Source of the DNA: Conidiobolus incongruus B7586
Taxonomy: Eukaryota; Entomophthoromycota; Entomophthoromycetes; Entomophthorales; Conidiobolaceae
Direction of reading: 5' to 3'
Length of the DNA: 33,079 nt
Assembly: GCA_000697335.1 (NCBI GenBank)
Contig: JNEM01013132.1
Span: 1-33,079, forward strand
Positions 12,471 to 22,003 of the stretch are shown one piece after another. Below the pieces are notes generated by a model. It did not search any database and was not told the origin of the DNA. It saw nothing but the letters and a program-made list of their open reading frames with translations. Numbering within the stretch: the first letter of the stretch is position 1; each line of letters begins with the position of its first letter. The position numbers were made by a program, and so were the translations under genes.

Positions 12471-15009
12471 AATAAAATCTAATATTATATACTAACATTC
12501 ACATTAGGATTTTATCAACCTAAATTTTCAAAAATTATTTCACTTTATACTAATTTTACCAAACAAGTTTTAATTTCGTCAAACAATACTTTTTTTCGTC
12601 CCTGAAATTACTTCAACTTTGATAACATACACTTTAAATTTGAATCACAATTATGATCAAGATATTATTTTAAAGTTACAAATGCTCTAAATTGAGCTGA
12701 ATATGCAAGATTCGAGATAAAATTATGAATCCAGTAAATTTTGATGCTGTTAACTACGTGTTGAAACTATTTCAAATCAAACTCAAATACGAAATAAACG
12801 TATTAAGGCAAATATATTATAAAAATATGATACTGATTAATAAGCTACTACTATTGGACCTTATAATTAAAGTTTCCATTTATATTATATTAATTTCCAT
12901 GTACAATGATTTAAAAAAAGTTTCTATACATACAATTAATTTTTTTGCAATATTTATCATATCAATAATGTGGCCTTTAATTTAGCACTTTCAATTAAGA
13001 TAACTGTTGGAGTATATATATTGTTAAAAATTTAATTAAATCAGAAAGACCAAGGCCATTTAATGGATTCTGTATTTTGAATATCATATACACTCTTTTA
13101 CAGTATCAGAAAATTAATACATTATGATTTGCTAACAATTTATATTTTGAAATTCATTATCTCTAATACCGATTTTAGTTTAACTAGTTTAGTACTTTTC
13201 AAATTAGTTTATTAAAGTTTTTGAAAAAATAATTTTCACGTTATTTTGTTAATCAATAAAACAATATTATAATATATATGCTTTAATGTTGAAAATAATA
13301 TTTCCAATTTTACTAAATAAGGTTTAGCACATTATGCATAAATATTGATATATGGCTACATTTATGTAATATAGCATCAATTTTTAAAATAAATATTTAA
13401 GATTGAGAAATCAAAACTTACATTTTAATTTAATTACAGACTACTTGAATCGTATATTATAAGTATAGATTATTGTAATATTACTTGCTGATAAATGAGA
13501 TTATTTATACAAAAAAGTAAGTTATATATATATTAATAATAATATTCAATTAACAGTTATATTTTAAAGCTTATTAACTAAAATTAACATTTATATCAAT
13601 GTTTTGTATTAATGATAATTTTGATAGTGTAAATTAAATTATTAATGAGTATATATTTATAAAAATATAGAGTTATTAATACGAAATTTTCCCGAATTAA
13701 TATGTAAATATATATGTCAGTGTTAAAATATGAATATTGATTGATAAGAAAAATTATATGTTGAGTATATTGAATAGTATAGGACTAAATTATATTAATA
13801 GTTAATAGAATAATATAACTGTCTATAATTATAGTTATATTATATTAAGTTTTAAGCTTTGATCTTTATTTTCAATATATTTTTTTCAAATTTAGATCAA
13901 ATGCTGTTTTGTTAATAGGAATTTAATATTTAAAAAATCTTTAAAGTAGTATTTAATAAACAAATACCATTGAACTATCAGAAAATTCCAGAATAACAAT
14001 TATCAAGTTATAGTAGCTATTTTGATTCCAAATTATTATGAAATTATCAGGTTAAAATATTTGAGTTTGGGTATAATATAATTAAGAATTATGGTGATTT
14101 TAAAAGAAATATGTATTATAAATATAATATAAATTAAATATTTAATTTTGGTAAGAAAAAAATGATATAATAGATAACTACTTTGAAAACATAAAAATAT
14201 TCTTTATTTAAATTTAAAAAATGTAAAGTAATAATAAATTTTATAAAAAGGTATATTGATAAAATTTTGGTTAAACCTTAAAAATAAGCTTAATTTTTTC
14301 AATTTAAATTTTGAATTATATTGGATATAAAGTATATTAAACGATAAGATATTAATATAAACAAATTCACTAAAATATATCTTATCAATACAAATATATA
14401 TATAAACAATTTTTATTGATTCATTTTTCAAAATTTATATGAAATACCATTATTCTAATAGACTGTTTTCATATTAATTGAATAATTTTAACATTTCAGA
14501 CTTTGAGATAATCAGTTGAATATGTTAAAAAAATAATAATTAATTAAGAGGTATGTTAATTTGGGTTAATCATGAATAATTTGGAAATATGAAAAACACG
14601 AACTATATACAACCCAGATAAATTACTGTAGCCATAGATATATTTAAAATCATAATAACAGTGATAAAGTATATAAAAGTTAAATTTCATATATATCCAA
14701 AATGAAAATGAATTTGCAAGTCAAAGGATAAAATTATAATAGTTTAGAGTGTATTTTAATGATTTGATTACTTAGAATAATGGATCAGGCCTTTGATATT
14801 TTTTAGTCACTATTAGTTTCAATAATTTCTAAAACAAAATTTTTATATTTAAAAGTTAATATATTCAATACATATCAAGGTTTTATTAGAAGTATAATTA
14901 CCATACAATTGTATTCTATATATCTTTTGTTTCGCTTTCTCTAACATATAATAATAGTATATACTAATAACATTGGTATTAGTTAAAATGCGAAATTCAC
15001 CTATTCTAT

Positions 15010-15342
15010 TAACACGTCTTGGGAAAGCCGTGTCAGGAATAGTATAAGCAAAAGAGAGAGATCTAGGGAATTCCAGGTAAAGGTTAGTCAGATAGGGGTT
15101 TATTGGTTTAAGCCAAATAGCTGGGAGGACCCAGATCGAACTCCTTCTGTGTAGAATAGCTCTGTTTCTGGGTTCTATATATAGTGCATAGAGTAGTAGG
15201 TTTCTGGAGTTTTCTGGAGGGTTGTATCATTAGCTGATTAAAGGATAGGGTTGAAGTGGTCGGTCACGTGAGGGGGGAATGACCCTTATATTCAGTTGAA
15301 GTAAGCATATTACGTGGGAGGAGAGTCATCTGACTCGTGACA
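15010..15342 (-). mobile_element. Solo LTR 1, probably Ty3/Gypsy-like
   Basis: A 333-bp island of near-normal base composition sits in AT-rich DNA. On the minus strand it opens TGTCACGAG; the other end gives an imperfect inverted match (TAACACG on the plus strand), and CTAT duplications flank it. Inside are a TATATATA promoter-like run near 15175, a CACGTG E-box at 15265-15270 and the palindrome GAGTCA-TC-TGACTC at 15323-15336. No internal retroelement region adjoins either end, so it looks like a solo LTR left by recombination. Its composition suggests it is much younger than the other elements here. Strand was chosen from the TGTCACGAG start and is tentative; the family is inferred from end structure only. 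Confidence 0.65.
15323..15336. promoter_or_regulatory. Inverted GAGTCA/TGACTC pair inside solo LTR 1
   Basis: Two perfect inverted copies of the TGACTC half-site are separated by two bases. TGACTC is the core recognised by Gcn4/AP-1-type bZIP factors (established knowledge). Use as an LTR control site is inference. Confidence 0.4.
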
Positions 15343-16864
15343 CTATATAGTCAACAAATATAACTAAATTACAAAGCTATTGTTAACCCGGAAAAATTTG
15401 ATGATATTAATTATAAATTATCAAAATTTTAAATAATTAGGTCTTAATACAGTTATATCCAAAAATCATATTGGATATATTTAGCATCATAAGCCATTGT
15501 GATTAGTGGTTTGATTTTGTATATAATATTGGGTTAGTTTATAAGTTTACCAATTTCAAATAAAAAGGTTCAAGGAAAAATAATTATGCTGACATCATTA
15601 ATATTTCTTCTTTTAAATAACAAAGTTTCGTGCTAATGATAAATTGCTTAACCCCATTTATATATTTTTCAATATATTTTTGAAATTATACTAAATATTT
15701 TGAATTACAGAGCTAAACGGTTATTGAATTTATATATTTGAGTCAAATTTTTCAATTCAATATAATAATCTTAATGAAAAGGATTTATAAATAGTGAGTA
15801 TGATGGATACAAGAATAGAGACCAGTCTTTTTAATAAACGATATTTTGATGTTTATCTATATAAGTTATTATTATACAAAATAAATATTCTTAAACTAAA
15901 TTTTCCTTTAGATAATTATCACATATACTTCTATCTGATAGTAATGGAGGGAAGTTATATTATTATTTTCCAAATTGAAAAATAATCTACTTTTCAAATA
16001 ATTTTAAACTATACATTTACAATATTGGTTTTAAATCTTAAACCGTAGCAATAATTTTATTTTTAAATAAATAATTAAATTTCAGATTATATGGTTTAGT
16101 TATCATTATTTGTATATGCAATATTGTAAACTATAAAAACATTATATTAATAATTTATATATTTAAATAATTTATAATTAAATTCTTTTCTAATTACAAC
16201 AATTGATATATATATTACTAATATTCGAATAATGTTAATATAAAATGAATATGAAGATATCAAAAAATGTTAGTTACTTTCCTATATAATTTAAATGATA
16301 TTAAAAATGATTTTTAAACAATTAATATTTTTTATTAACTATGGATTGAAAAGAAACCTTATCGAGGCAGGTTATTTAAATCAGATATTCCAATGCTAAG
16401 TTAATATATCCAAGCTATGATATTATATTTTAAAATTTTGTGTTATCAATTAAAAGATATAAAAATAAAAAGACTATTATTTTTATAATGTATATATATA
16501 TATATAATATGCTCATAATTAGTTAATATTGAATAAAAGTAACATGCAAAATCTTTTCATTTTTAAATTATTTTAAATGAAATAAAAATTTATGAAATAA
16601 AAAAATAATATACTAGTATAATATAAGTTTAATAAATAATTAAATTATCAAGGTTGATTTAAGTTAGTATAATTTGAATTTAAAATTAATTTATGGATAA
16701 TATTATATAAAAAAAATAAAAATTATAGTTTTATATAATATTATTCTAATATATTATATATTAATTATTTTTAATTTGCTAAATATATAATAAATACAAA
16801 CCAGTTATAGTGATTAGAATATAAGAATCTCTATATTGTTTGAAGTACTATATTTTTTAATATA
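15343..16864. other. AT-rich interval between solo LTR 1 and the Tc1/mariner element
   Basis: No gene is supportable. The 63-codon open frame at 15794-15985 has random AT-rich composition and no motif. A 16-bp-arm hairpin lies at 16697-16744, and a short (TA)n run at 16491-16506. Confidence 0.6.
16697..16744. repeat. Perfect 16-bp inverted repeat
   Basis: The arm at 16697-16712 is the exact reverse complement of 16729-16744, with a 16-base spacer. It lies 120 bases outside the left end of the Tc1/mariner element. It consists only of A and T. Confidence 0.5.
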
Positions 16865-16900
16865 TACTACCCTGTAAAAATAAGTCATAAAATTAAAAAT
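16865..16900. repeat. Left TIR of the Tc1/mariner element
   Basis: It begins TACTACCCTG and contains TAAGTCATAAAA. It is inverted relative to the right end at 18397-18432. Confidence 0.85.
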
Positions 16901-17094
16901 ATATATATTTCTATTAATATGTTAATTAATACTAATTTAAATAAACTTATATTAAACTATGTAATTAATATATATTTTTTATTTATAATATAATATATAT
17001 AGTTAAATTTAATTAATTATTAATTGATATATTAATACTAAAAATATACTTAAGATAAGTTATAAATTTACACATTTTAGTATTGATAGAAAAA

Positions 17095-18110
17095 TTAATA
17101 TTTAATATATCTACCTTTTGCTTTTCTAACTTCTTTAAGTTTATGGGGTATAGAATCAACTAGCTTCTTATATTAAACAGGATTAATATTATTCAAAGCT
17201 TCTTAAATATACTCCTAAAGTTAATCTAAATTTTTTGCTAGGGGGAAAGCTTTAATTAATTTTTTTAGTTAATCTTAAACATATTAAATTGGGTTAAAAT
17301 TAGGAGATTGAAGAAGCTATTTCATAATAGTTATTTTGTTATTTTTAAGCTATTTAATAGTAAAATTTATAGTATAACAAGGTGTATATCTTGTTAGAAA
17401 ATAATATTTGATTTTTTTAATCTATATCATTCAATAGTTTTTTTTAATTCATTATTTAGAATACTTTAATATATCTCAATATTAATTCCCTTATCAACCC
17501 TACAAAAATACCCTACACCTAAAGATAATATACATCCCTAAACTATAATTAACCTACTATTGTATTTTTGGGTTATAGTAACATAGTAGTTATAAAGTAG
17601 TTCTTTATTTTTTTTGAAATATCTAGCTTTTTTATTAGATTTATTAAGATATATCTTTGTTTCATTAGAATAAATAACTTTACTCTAGTTAATTTCAATT
17701 CAACTTTAGTATTAGTATTTAAACTCCTACCTAACCTTATAATAGGATTTCTTTAGTTAAGGGTGTTTTTTCTTAAGATGTAAGTGATATCTATTCTAAT
17801 ATAAAGTACATATAATAGTATTAGTACTAACTAATATTCCTGTATAGTTTTATAATTCTTATTACATTTCTACAATAGTATTACACTTACCTATACTAAC
17901 TAATCTATAAATATACTTTTTATCATGTTTATCTATAATTTTAATATATTTAAGTTTTAGTTTAGGTGTTTCTTTAGCATTGTTCTTAATAACCCTAATT
18001 ATAGTAGATTAGCTAATACTAATAATTCTAATAATCTTATAAGTTGATTTATTTTCATTATAAAGTTGATTAATATATAAGTAAACTTTTTTAGAGAGAG
18101 ATTTAGGCAT
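17095..18110 (-). pseudogene. Tc1/mariner transposase pseudogene
   Basis: The reading begins at an ATG (18110) with MPKSLSKKVYLYINQLYNEN, a typical N-terminal helix-turn-helix, followed by an SIS-x-STIIRV recognition helix. It ends with a KLKEVRKAKGRYIKY tail and TAA at 17095-17097, about 338 codons, normal for the family. The DDE core is recognisable. The first Asp region reads SNETKIYLNK (near 17665), so Asp is now Asn. The second Asp survives in a QD doublet near 17391. The SPNFNPI block near 17290 ends in a stop where the third acidic residue belongs, about 34 codons later as in D34E/D enzymes. Many stops and at least one small deletion (frame change between QD and SPNFNPI) make it non-functional. 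Confidence 0.88.
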
Positions 18111-18396
18111 TATAATATTAATTTTAAAATATTAGCTTAATAGTTTTATAATATATATAATATAACAAAAGAAAAAAAAGATATATATAAGTTTTGTTAT
18201 TTATACTCTTTTAATTTATAAACCTATAAATCTATAACTCACCATAGTTAAATTTTAAGTTTTGATATATTAACCAATAGCTAATATAATATAATCAAAT
18301 ATAATTAGTTATAATTAATTAATATAGGTAAATTATATATTTTAATTTAAATTTATTTAATTAGGAATTGTTTAAGATATAAGTAAATATTTAAAT

Positions 18397-18432
18397 AATT
18401 TTGATTTTATGACTTACTTTTGCAAGCTAGTG
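18397..18432. repeat. Right TIR of the Tc1/mariner element
   Basis: Read on the minus strand it begins CACTAGCTTGCAAAAGTAAG. It retains more C and G than the left TIR, so it is probably closer to the original sequence. Confidence 0.85.
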
Positions 18433-18434
18433 TA

Positions 18435-20102
18435 TATAATAATTATCAATTATAATAAAAAGAATAAACTGATAATTAAATTTAAAATCACCAAATTTAT
18501 TAAAGTAATATTTATATTCTATTAATTTTGTTTAATAAAATGATAGATGATTATATAACCATATTCATAATCAAGTATATCAAATAAATAAAATTCTCAT
18601 TATTTAACAAGACAATATATATTCTTTAGTAAAAATTCTTAAAATAAAATAAATCTATTATAATATAAATTATAATATAAAATATAAAGAGGAAAGAATA
18701 ATAATATCATTCTTTATTAAGAATTTGATGAATTTTTCAAAATAATAGAGAGATTATATGATAATTAAAAGGTAAATTTGGCTGAATAATATTAAAATTA
18801 TAAAATTATTTTAAATAAAAAATTATAATAATAAAGAAATTCAATCAAATAGGGTTAAATCAAATTGGGAATTAGAGTATTATTACTGAATAAATTTAAA
18901 ATTTCAAATAACACCTTTTGAAAATAGTTTTAAAATATTTGTTTAATATGCTTATATGAAGATGACTCCAAGTTAAAGAAAATATCCAATCAAGATTGTT
19001 AGATAAAATTATTTTATTTATTATAATTTCTAATAATTTGAATAATTATAATAAAAATAATTGGTATCAAAATAGAGGATTTATTAAGTTCATGCAATTA
19101 GCATTGGTGAATAAATAATCTGAACTGCGGTGGTGGTGAAATATCTATACTCCTGAAATATAATTAATTATTTTATTTGATATTTTGAAGATAAAAAATA
19201 AAAGGTTGGTGTTATTCAGGTGAATACAGAATATTTTATTAATGATTCAATATTTTGTGTTTTTGTTATTATATTAGTTGAAATTATCACCATACAATAA
19301 TTGTTGTTTCAAACAAATATACGGAAACATAACTTTGATCAAAAAATTGCGTTTAATTTTTAAAAATCAGTAACCACTACAGGAGGATTATGATTATACC
19401 TTTCTTACCTTTTAGTGATTTCACGTGTTACTATTTTAAGCTCGTTTATGATCCCTGAAATTTGGTACGGAATAAACAAACTTAATGGGATTGTTTATAT
19501 TACCATTTAAAATTATCAAAATTATTCAAAGTTGAAGCATATATTTGGATTGATTTTATATTATATTATAATAATTGAAAATTTGATAGCCTTATAAATA
19601 CAAGTATATTATCATACATCAGTTTATATCAAGATATATTTATAATCTTACGGTGAATAAAGATTTTCAATTTTTAAATTTGTATCAATAAAAATATTAA
19701 ACATTTCATTATTAAATATTAATCTACATTCAATTTTTAATTGCTTTACTAAAATTTAAATTTCTAATCAATCATTGTGGTAATATATATATTTTACTGA
19801 TTTTCTTTCAAAAAAAATATTAAATATTCATTGTTAAACATTTCCTAACATTAAACAATATTTTATAGATATTCGTTACCTTTAATCAAAAAATTCAAAT
19901 TAAACTAAAATTAAGATATTAAATAATAATATTTCATTAATTTTTAATATTAAAAGATAGATATTTTGTTAATATGTAATTTATTGTAAAGCATAACATA
20001 ATGTTTGCTCTAATAAAATCAATTATAAATGACATAATAAGCTGAAATGATAAAAAATACACATGAAAATCATAACCAATATCAATTGATGAAGAATAAT
20101 CT
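18435..20102. other. AT-rich interval between the Tc1/mariner element and solo LTR 2
   Basis: No gene is supportable. The first few hundred bases are unusually poor in G and C, like the transposon next to them. Beyond about 18.9 kb the composition returns to that of the general background. Confidence 0.6.
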
Positions 20103-20526
20103 TGTCCATCACTCAAGAAACTCTGACTATTGCACTAATGCAAGAAGTCACATTGGAAGTACTTCATTTTATGAACTAGTCTAACTTAGTGCTTTCCATC
20201 TGAAGTTATTCATAGCCACCCAAACTCAACAATTGAACCTATTATAAGATCATCACAAGCCAATCAATAAACCAATCTTTCTATCTTCATTTTCAAAAGT
20301 ATCCAGTCTCTAAGTTTTTCTCGTAACACTCACAAAACGTATTGAGTTGTGACGAGCGTGAGATATTTACTTTATTCGAAGACCTTGATTTGCAGTAAGC
20401 TATTTTCACCCAATTTGGTGAACCCTCTTAATTTCCCTTAACCTTGTGGTAATCTATCATTTACCACTGGCGATTCCCCGTTTAAGCTCTAAAAGACTAC
20501 CTCCTCCCACGTTTACGGTCGTCACA
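20103..20526. mobile_element. Probable solo LTR 2
   Basis: A 424-bp island of near-normal composition begins TGTCCATCAC and ends TCGTCACA, that is TG...CA. ATCT at 20099-20102 is repeated at 20527-20530 as a 4-bp target duplication, the same length as at solo LTR 1. No internal retroelement region is attached. CCTCCTCCCACG near the right end resembles, in the opposite orientation, a GTGGGAGGAG block near the end of LTR 1. The rest does not look alike, so they are probably different families. An internal TGTGACGA at 20348 mirrors the right end and leaves some doubt about the true left edge. Strand cannot be decided. Confidence 0.5.
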
Positions 20527-21123
20527 ATCTTGGCATATTAATTTGAAATAAATTCAGATACTCATTAGATTCATTCATATATTTTCGATACTTGAATACT
20601 AAAAATCATAAACCCTATCATACATCAGAAATGGTAAAAATATGATATCTAAATTTAAAAAACAATCACGTTATATGAAAGAGCTTGTTATACTTGGATA
20701 TTTCAATTAATAATAAATCAATTTATAAAAAAGTTAAGATTAAATATTGACATGAAATAGTAAAGTCTTAATCAAAGTAATAAATTTTTTTGAAAAACGG
20801 AGGTCATTTGATTCAATAATTCAATTCACTTGTTTTCAAAAATGTTATCTGATTCAGAATGTTAATTTTAATGTTTTATACCAATTATTAACTCACGTAA
20901 TATTTTAACAATTGAAAAATCGTCTTATGAAGTTTTCAAATTTAGAAAATTATATTTTTTGAATACTGGTTCATCTTTATGCATTTTATTGAATATTATT
21001 GATGTCATCTATTAGATCAAAAATAATTCAAAAAATATTCAAATATTAACAATATACCATTTTGATAATATATATTTGATGTTCTCAAAAATTATATTAT
21101 ACTATTTTACTATGAAATTTATC
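20527..21123. other. AT-rich spacer 3' of gene B
   Basis: About 600 bases with no gene or repeat that I can support. It will contain the 3' untranslated region of gene B at its right edge. Confidence 0.5.
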
Positions 21124-21714
21124 TTAATCAAAGTTATGGTTATATATAGTTCTGAATTCGGTATTGGGCCGCCATTTTGATTCATTTAGCGAGGGTAGCC
21201 TTAGAGGAGAGGATGAAATTTCGAACACCTGTTTTTGTGTAGGCTCGTCATTTGAGGAGAGCAAGAAGCTAAAAGATGTTCGACGTGAAGGTTGACCAAG
21301 TGAAGGTGATGAGTCTGGTTGGCTCTTTTCAACTTCAACTCTAGATATATGTGTTGACTCTAGGAGGTACTGAGTCCTCCTTTGGCATTTGATACTCTGT
21401 TTATGACCTTCTAAAATATCTTTTCGGGTAAACTGCTTGTTACATATCTTACAAGAGTAAGGCTTGACTCCGGTATGAATTCTTTGGTGCCTTACAAGCG
21501 AGTTCTTTCGATTAAAACTCTTGAAGCAGGACGTACACTTGTATCTAAAACTTGAGGAAATTGGATTATTTGAGTAAATTGGGGGTAAAGTTATTTGCGA
21601 AAGGTTGGGAAGAGGGAGTTGATTAATTGATGGTAGTATAACAGGAGACATTTGCTTTATTCCCGAATTTCTAGGATTAAATTTGAATTGTGTATGGTAA
21701 CTGTTAGCAAGCAT
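21124..21714 (-). CDS. Two-finger C2H2/C2HC zinc-finger protein (family member B)
   Basis: A 196-residue protein, probably a nuclear sequence-specific DNA-binding factor. Seen: MLANSY start; LPSINQL (27-33); LPPIYSN (43-49); a C2H2 finger (C60, C63, H76, H80) with helix RKNSLVRH; linker HTGVKPYS, close to the canonical TGEKP; and a C2HC finger (C88, C91, H104, C110) with RKDIL. After the basic [10 protein letters not shown] come a Ser/Pro-rich spacer, [13 protein letters not shown] (144-156) and a [10 protein letters not shown] tail. The start is supported because MLxNSY is shared with gene C. Its G+C is well above the flanks, showing selection for coding. It is divergent from gene C, with about 5 kb between starts. 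It is closest to gene C, less close to gene A. Target genes are unknown. Confidence 0.94.
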   Translation of the reverse strand: MLANSYHTQFKFNPRNSGIKQMSPVILPSINQLPLPNLSQITLPPIYSNNPISSSFRYKCTSCFKSFNRKNSLVRHQRIHTGVKPYSCKICNKQFTRKDILEGHKQSIKCQRRTQYLLESTHISRVEVEKSQPDSSPSLGQPSRRTSFSFLLSSNDEPTQKQVFEISSSPLRLPSLNESKWRPNTEFRTIYNHNFD

Positions 21715-21830
21715 CGCGTAATTTAAAACTATTGATATGTAAAATAATAAATAATAGCTTTGCGGAAAGTGTAAAAAGGAGACGTTAAGATGTAATTATA
21801 TTTGAGGGAAAAATGATGATTGTTGAACAA

Positions 21831-21840
21831 TTTATATAGA
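21831..21840 (-). promoter_or_regulatory. Possible TATA box of gene B
   Basis: TCTATATAAA on the minus strand lies about 117 bases before the ATG. It is a good TATAWAW match within a locally less AT-rich upstream region. Confidence 0.4.
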
Positions 21841-21992
21841 AATCATTATTTATCATGAGTAGTTTAAATAAATCCTTAACCTCTAAAACAAATTGATACA
21901 AACGCCCATTAGACAGAAATCTATTCCCAAAACTGTCAATGTTTTATTTGTTTTACAAGGTTTCTCTCTTCAATAACTGAAACAGGAAGTTC

Positions 21993-22003
21993 GGAGGAGG
22001 ACC
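21993..22003. promoter_or_regulatory. G-rich block upstream of gene B
   Basis: GGAGGAGGACC lies about 280 bases before the gene B start. Its GGAGGAC core also occurs at 6432-6438, about 426 bases before gene A. It is conspicuous in DNA this poor in G. A regulatory role is only a guess. Confidence 0.25.

Larger units (their letters stand above)
6007..15009. other. Gene desert between gene A and the first solo LTR
   Basis: About 9 kb with no supportable gene. Short open frames such as 9337-9552 and 12725-12985 are composed almost only of Ile/Leu/Lys/Asn/Tyr codons, as expected from random AT-rich sequence, and show no motif. The interval holds (AT)n runs at 7561-7580 and 12439-12468, small fold-backs at 6895-6923, 10052-10068 and 10668-10691, and a two-copy direct repeat at 7012-7111. 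The first 550 bases are the presumed upstream region of gene A and include a G-rich GGAGGAC at 6432-6438. Confidence 0.6.
15006..15346. repeat. 4-bp target duplication CTAT flanking solo LTR 1
   Basis: CTAT at 15006-15009 is repeated at 15343-15346, exactly bordering the base-rich island. This supports insertion by an LTR-element integrase. Confidence 0.6.
16865..18432 (-). mobile_element. Dead Tc1/mariner DNA transposon
   Basis: The element is 1568 bp with TA at both borders (16863-16864 and 18433-18434), the family's standard target. The terminal inverted repeats match at 24 of the first 30 positions. They share an exact TAAGTCATAAAA core (16881-16892 and its complement on the right), and five of the six differences are transitions. 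One transposase frame fills the interior on the minus strand. Size, TIR length, TA target and transposase all fit a fungal Tc1/mariner element. Stops at former Gln/Trp codons and C/T, G/A differences between the TIRs point to RIP-like damage. It is inactive. Confidence 0.9.

Noticed and set aside
12725-12985. 86-codon open frame on the plus strand
   Set aside because: Composition is almost entirely Ile, Leu, Lys, Asn, Tyr, as random AT-rich DNA gives; no motif, no base-composition shift.
14204-14431. 75-codon open frame on the minus strand
   Set aside because: Low-complexity Ile/Tyr/Phe/Lys string in very AT-rich DNA with no conserved motif.
17095-18110. Alternative genetic code with TAA/TAG as Gln in the transposase
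   Set aside because: The three intact genes use the standard code, some stops sit where Trp or an acidic residue is expected, and a frame change is also present, so damage explains it better.
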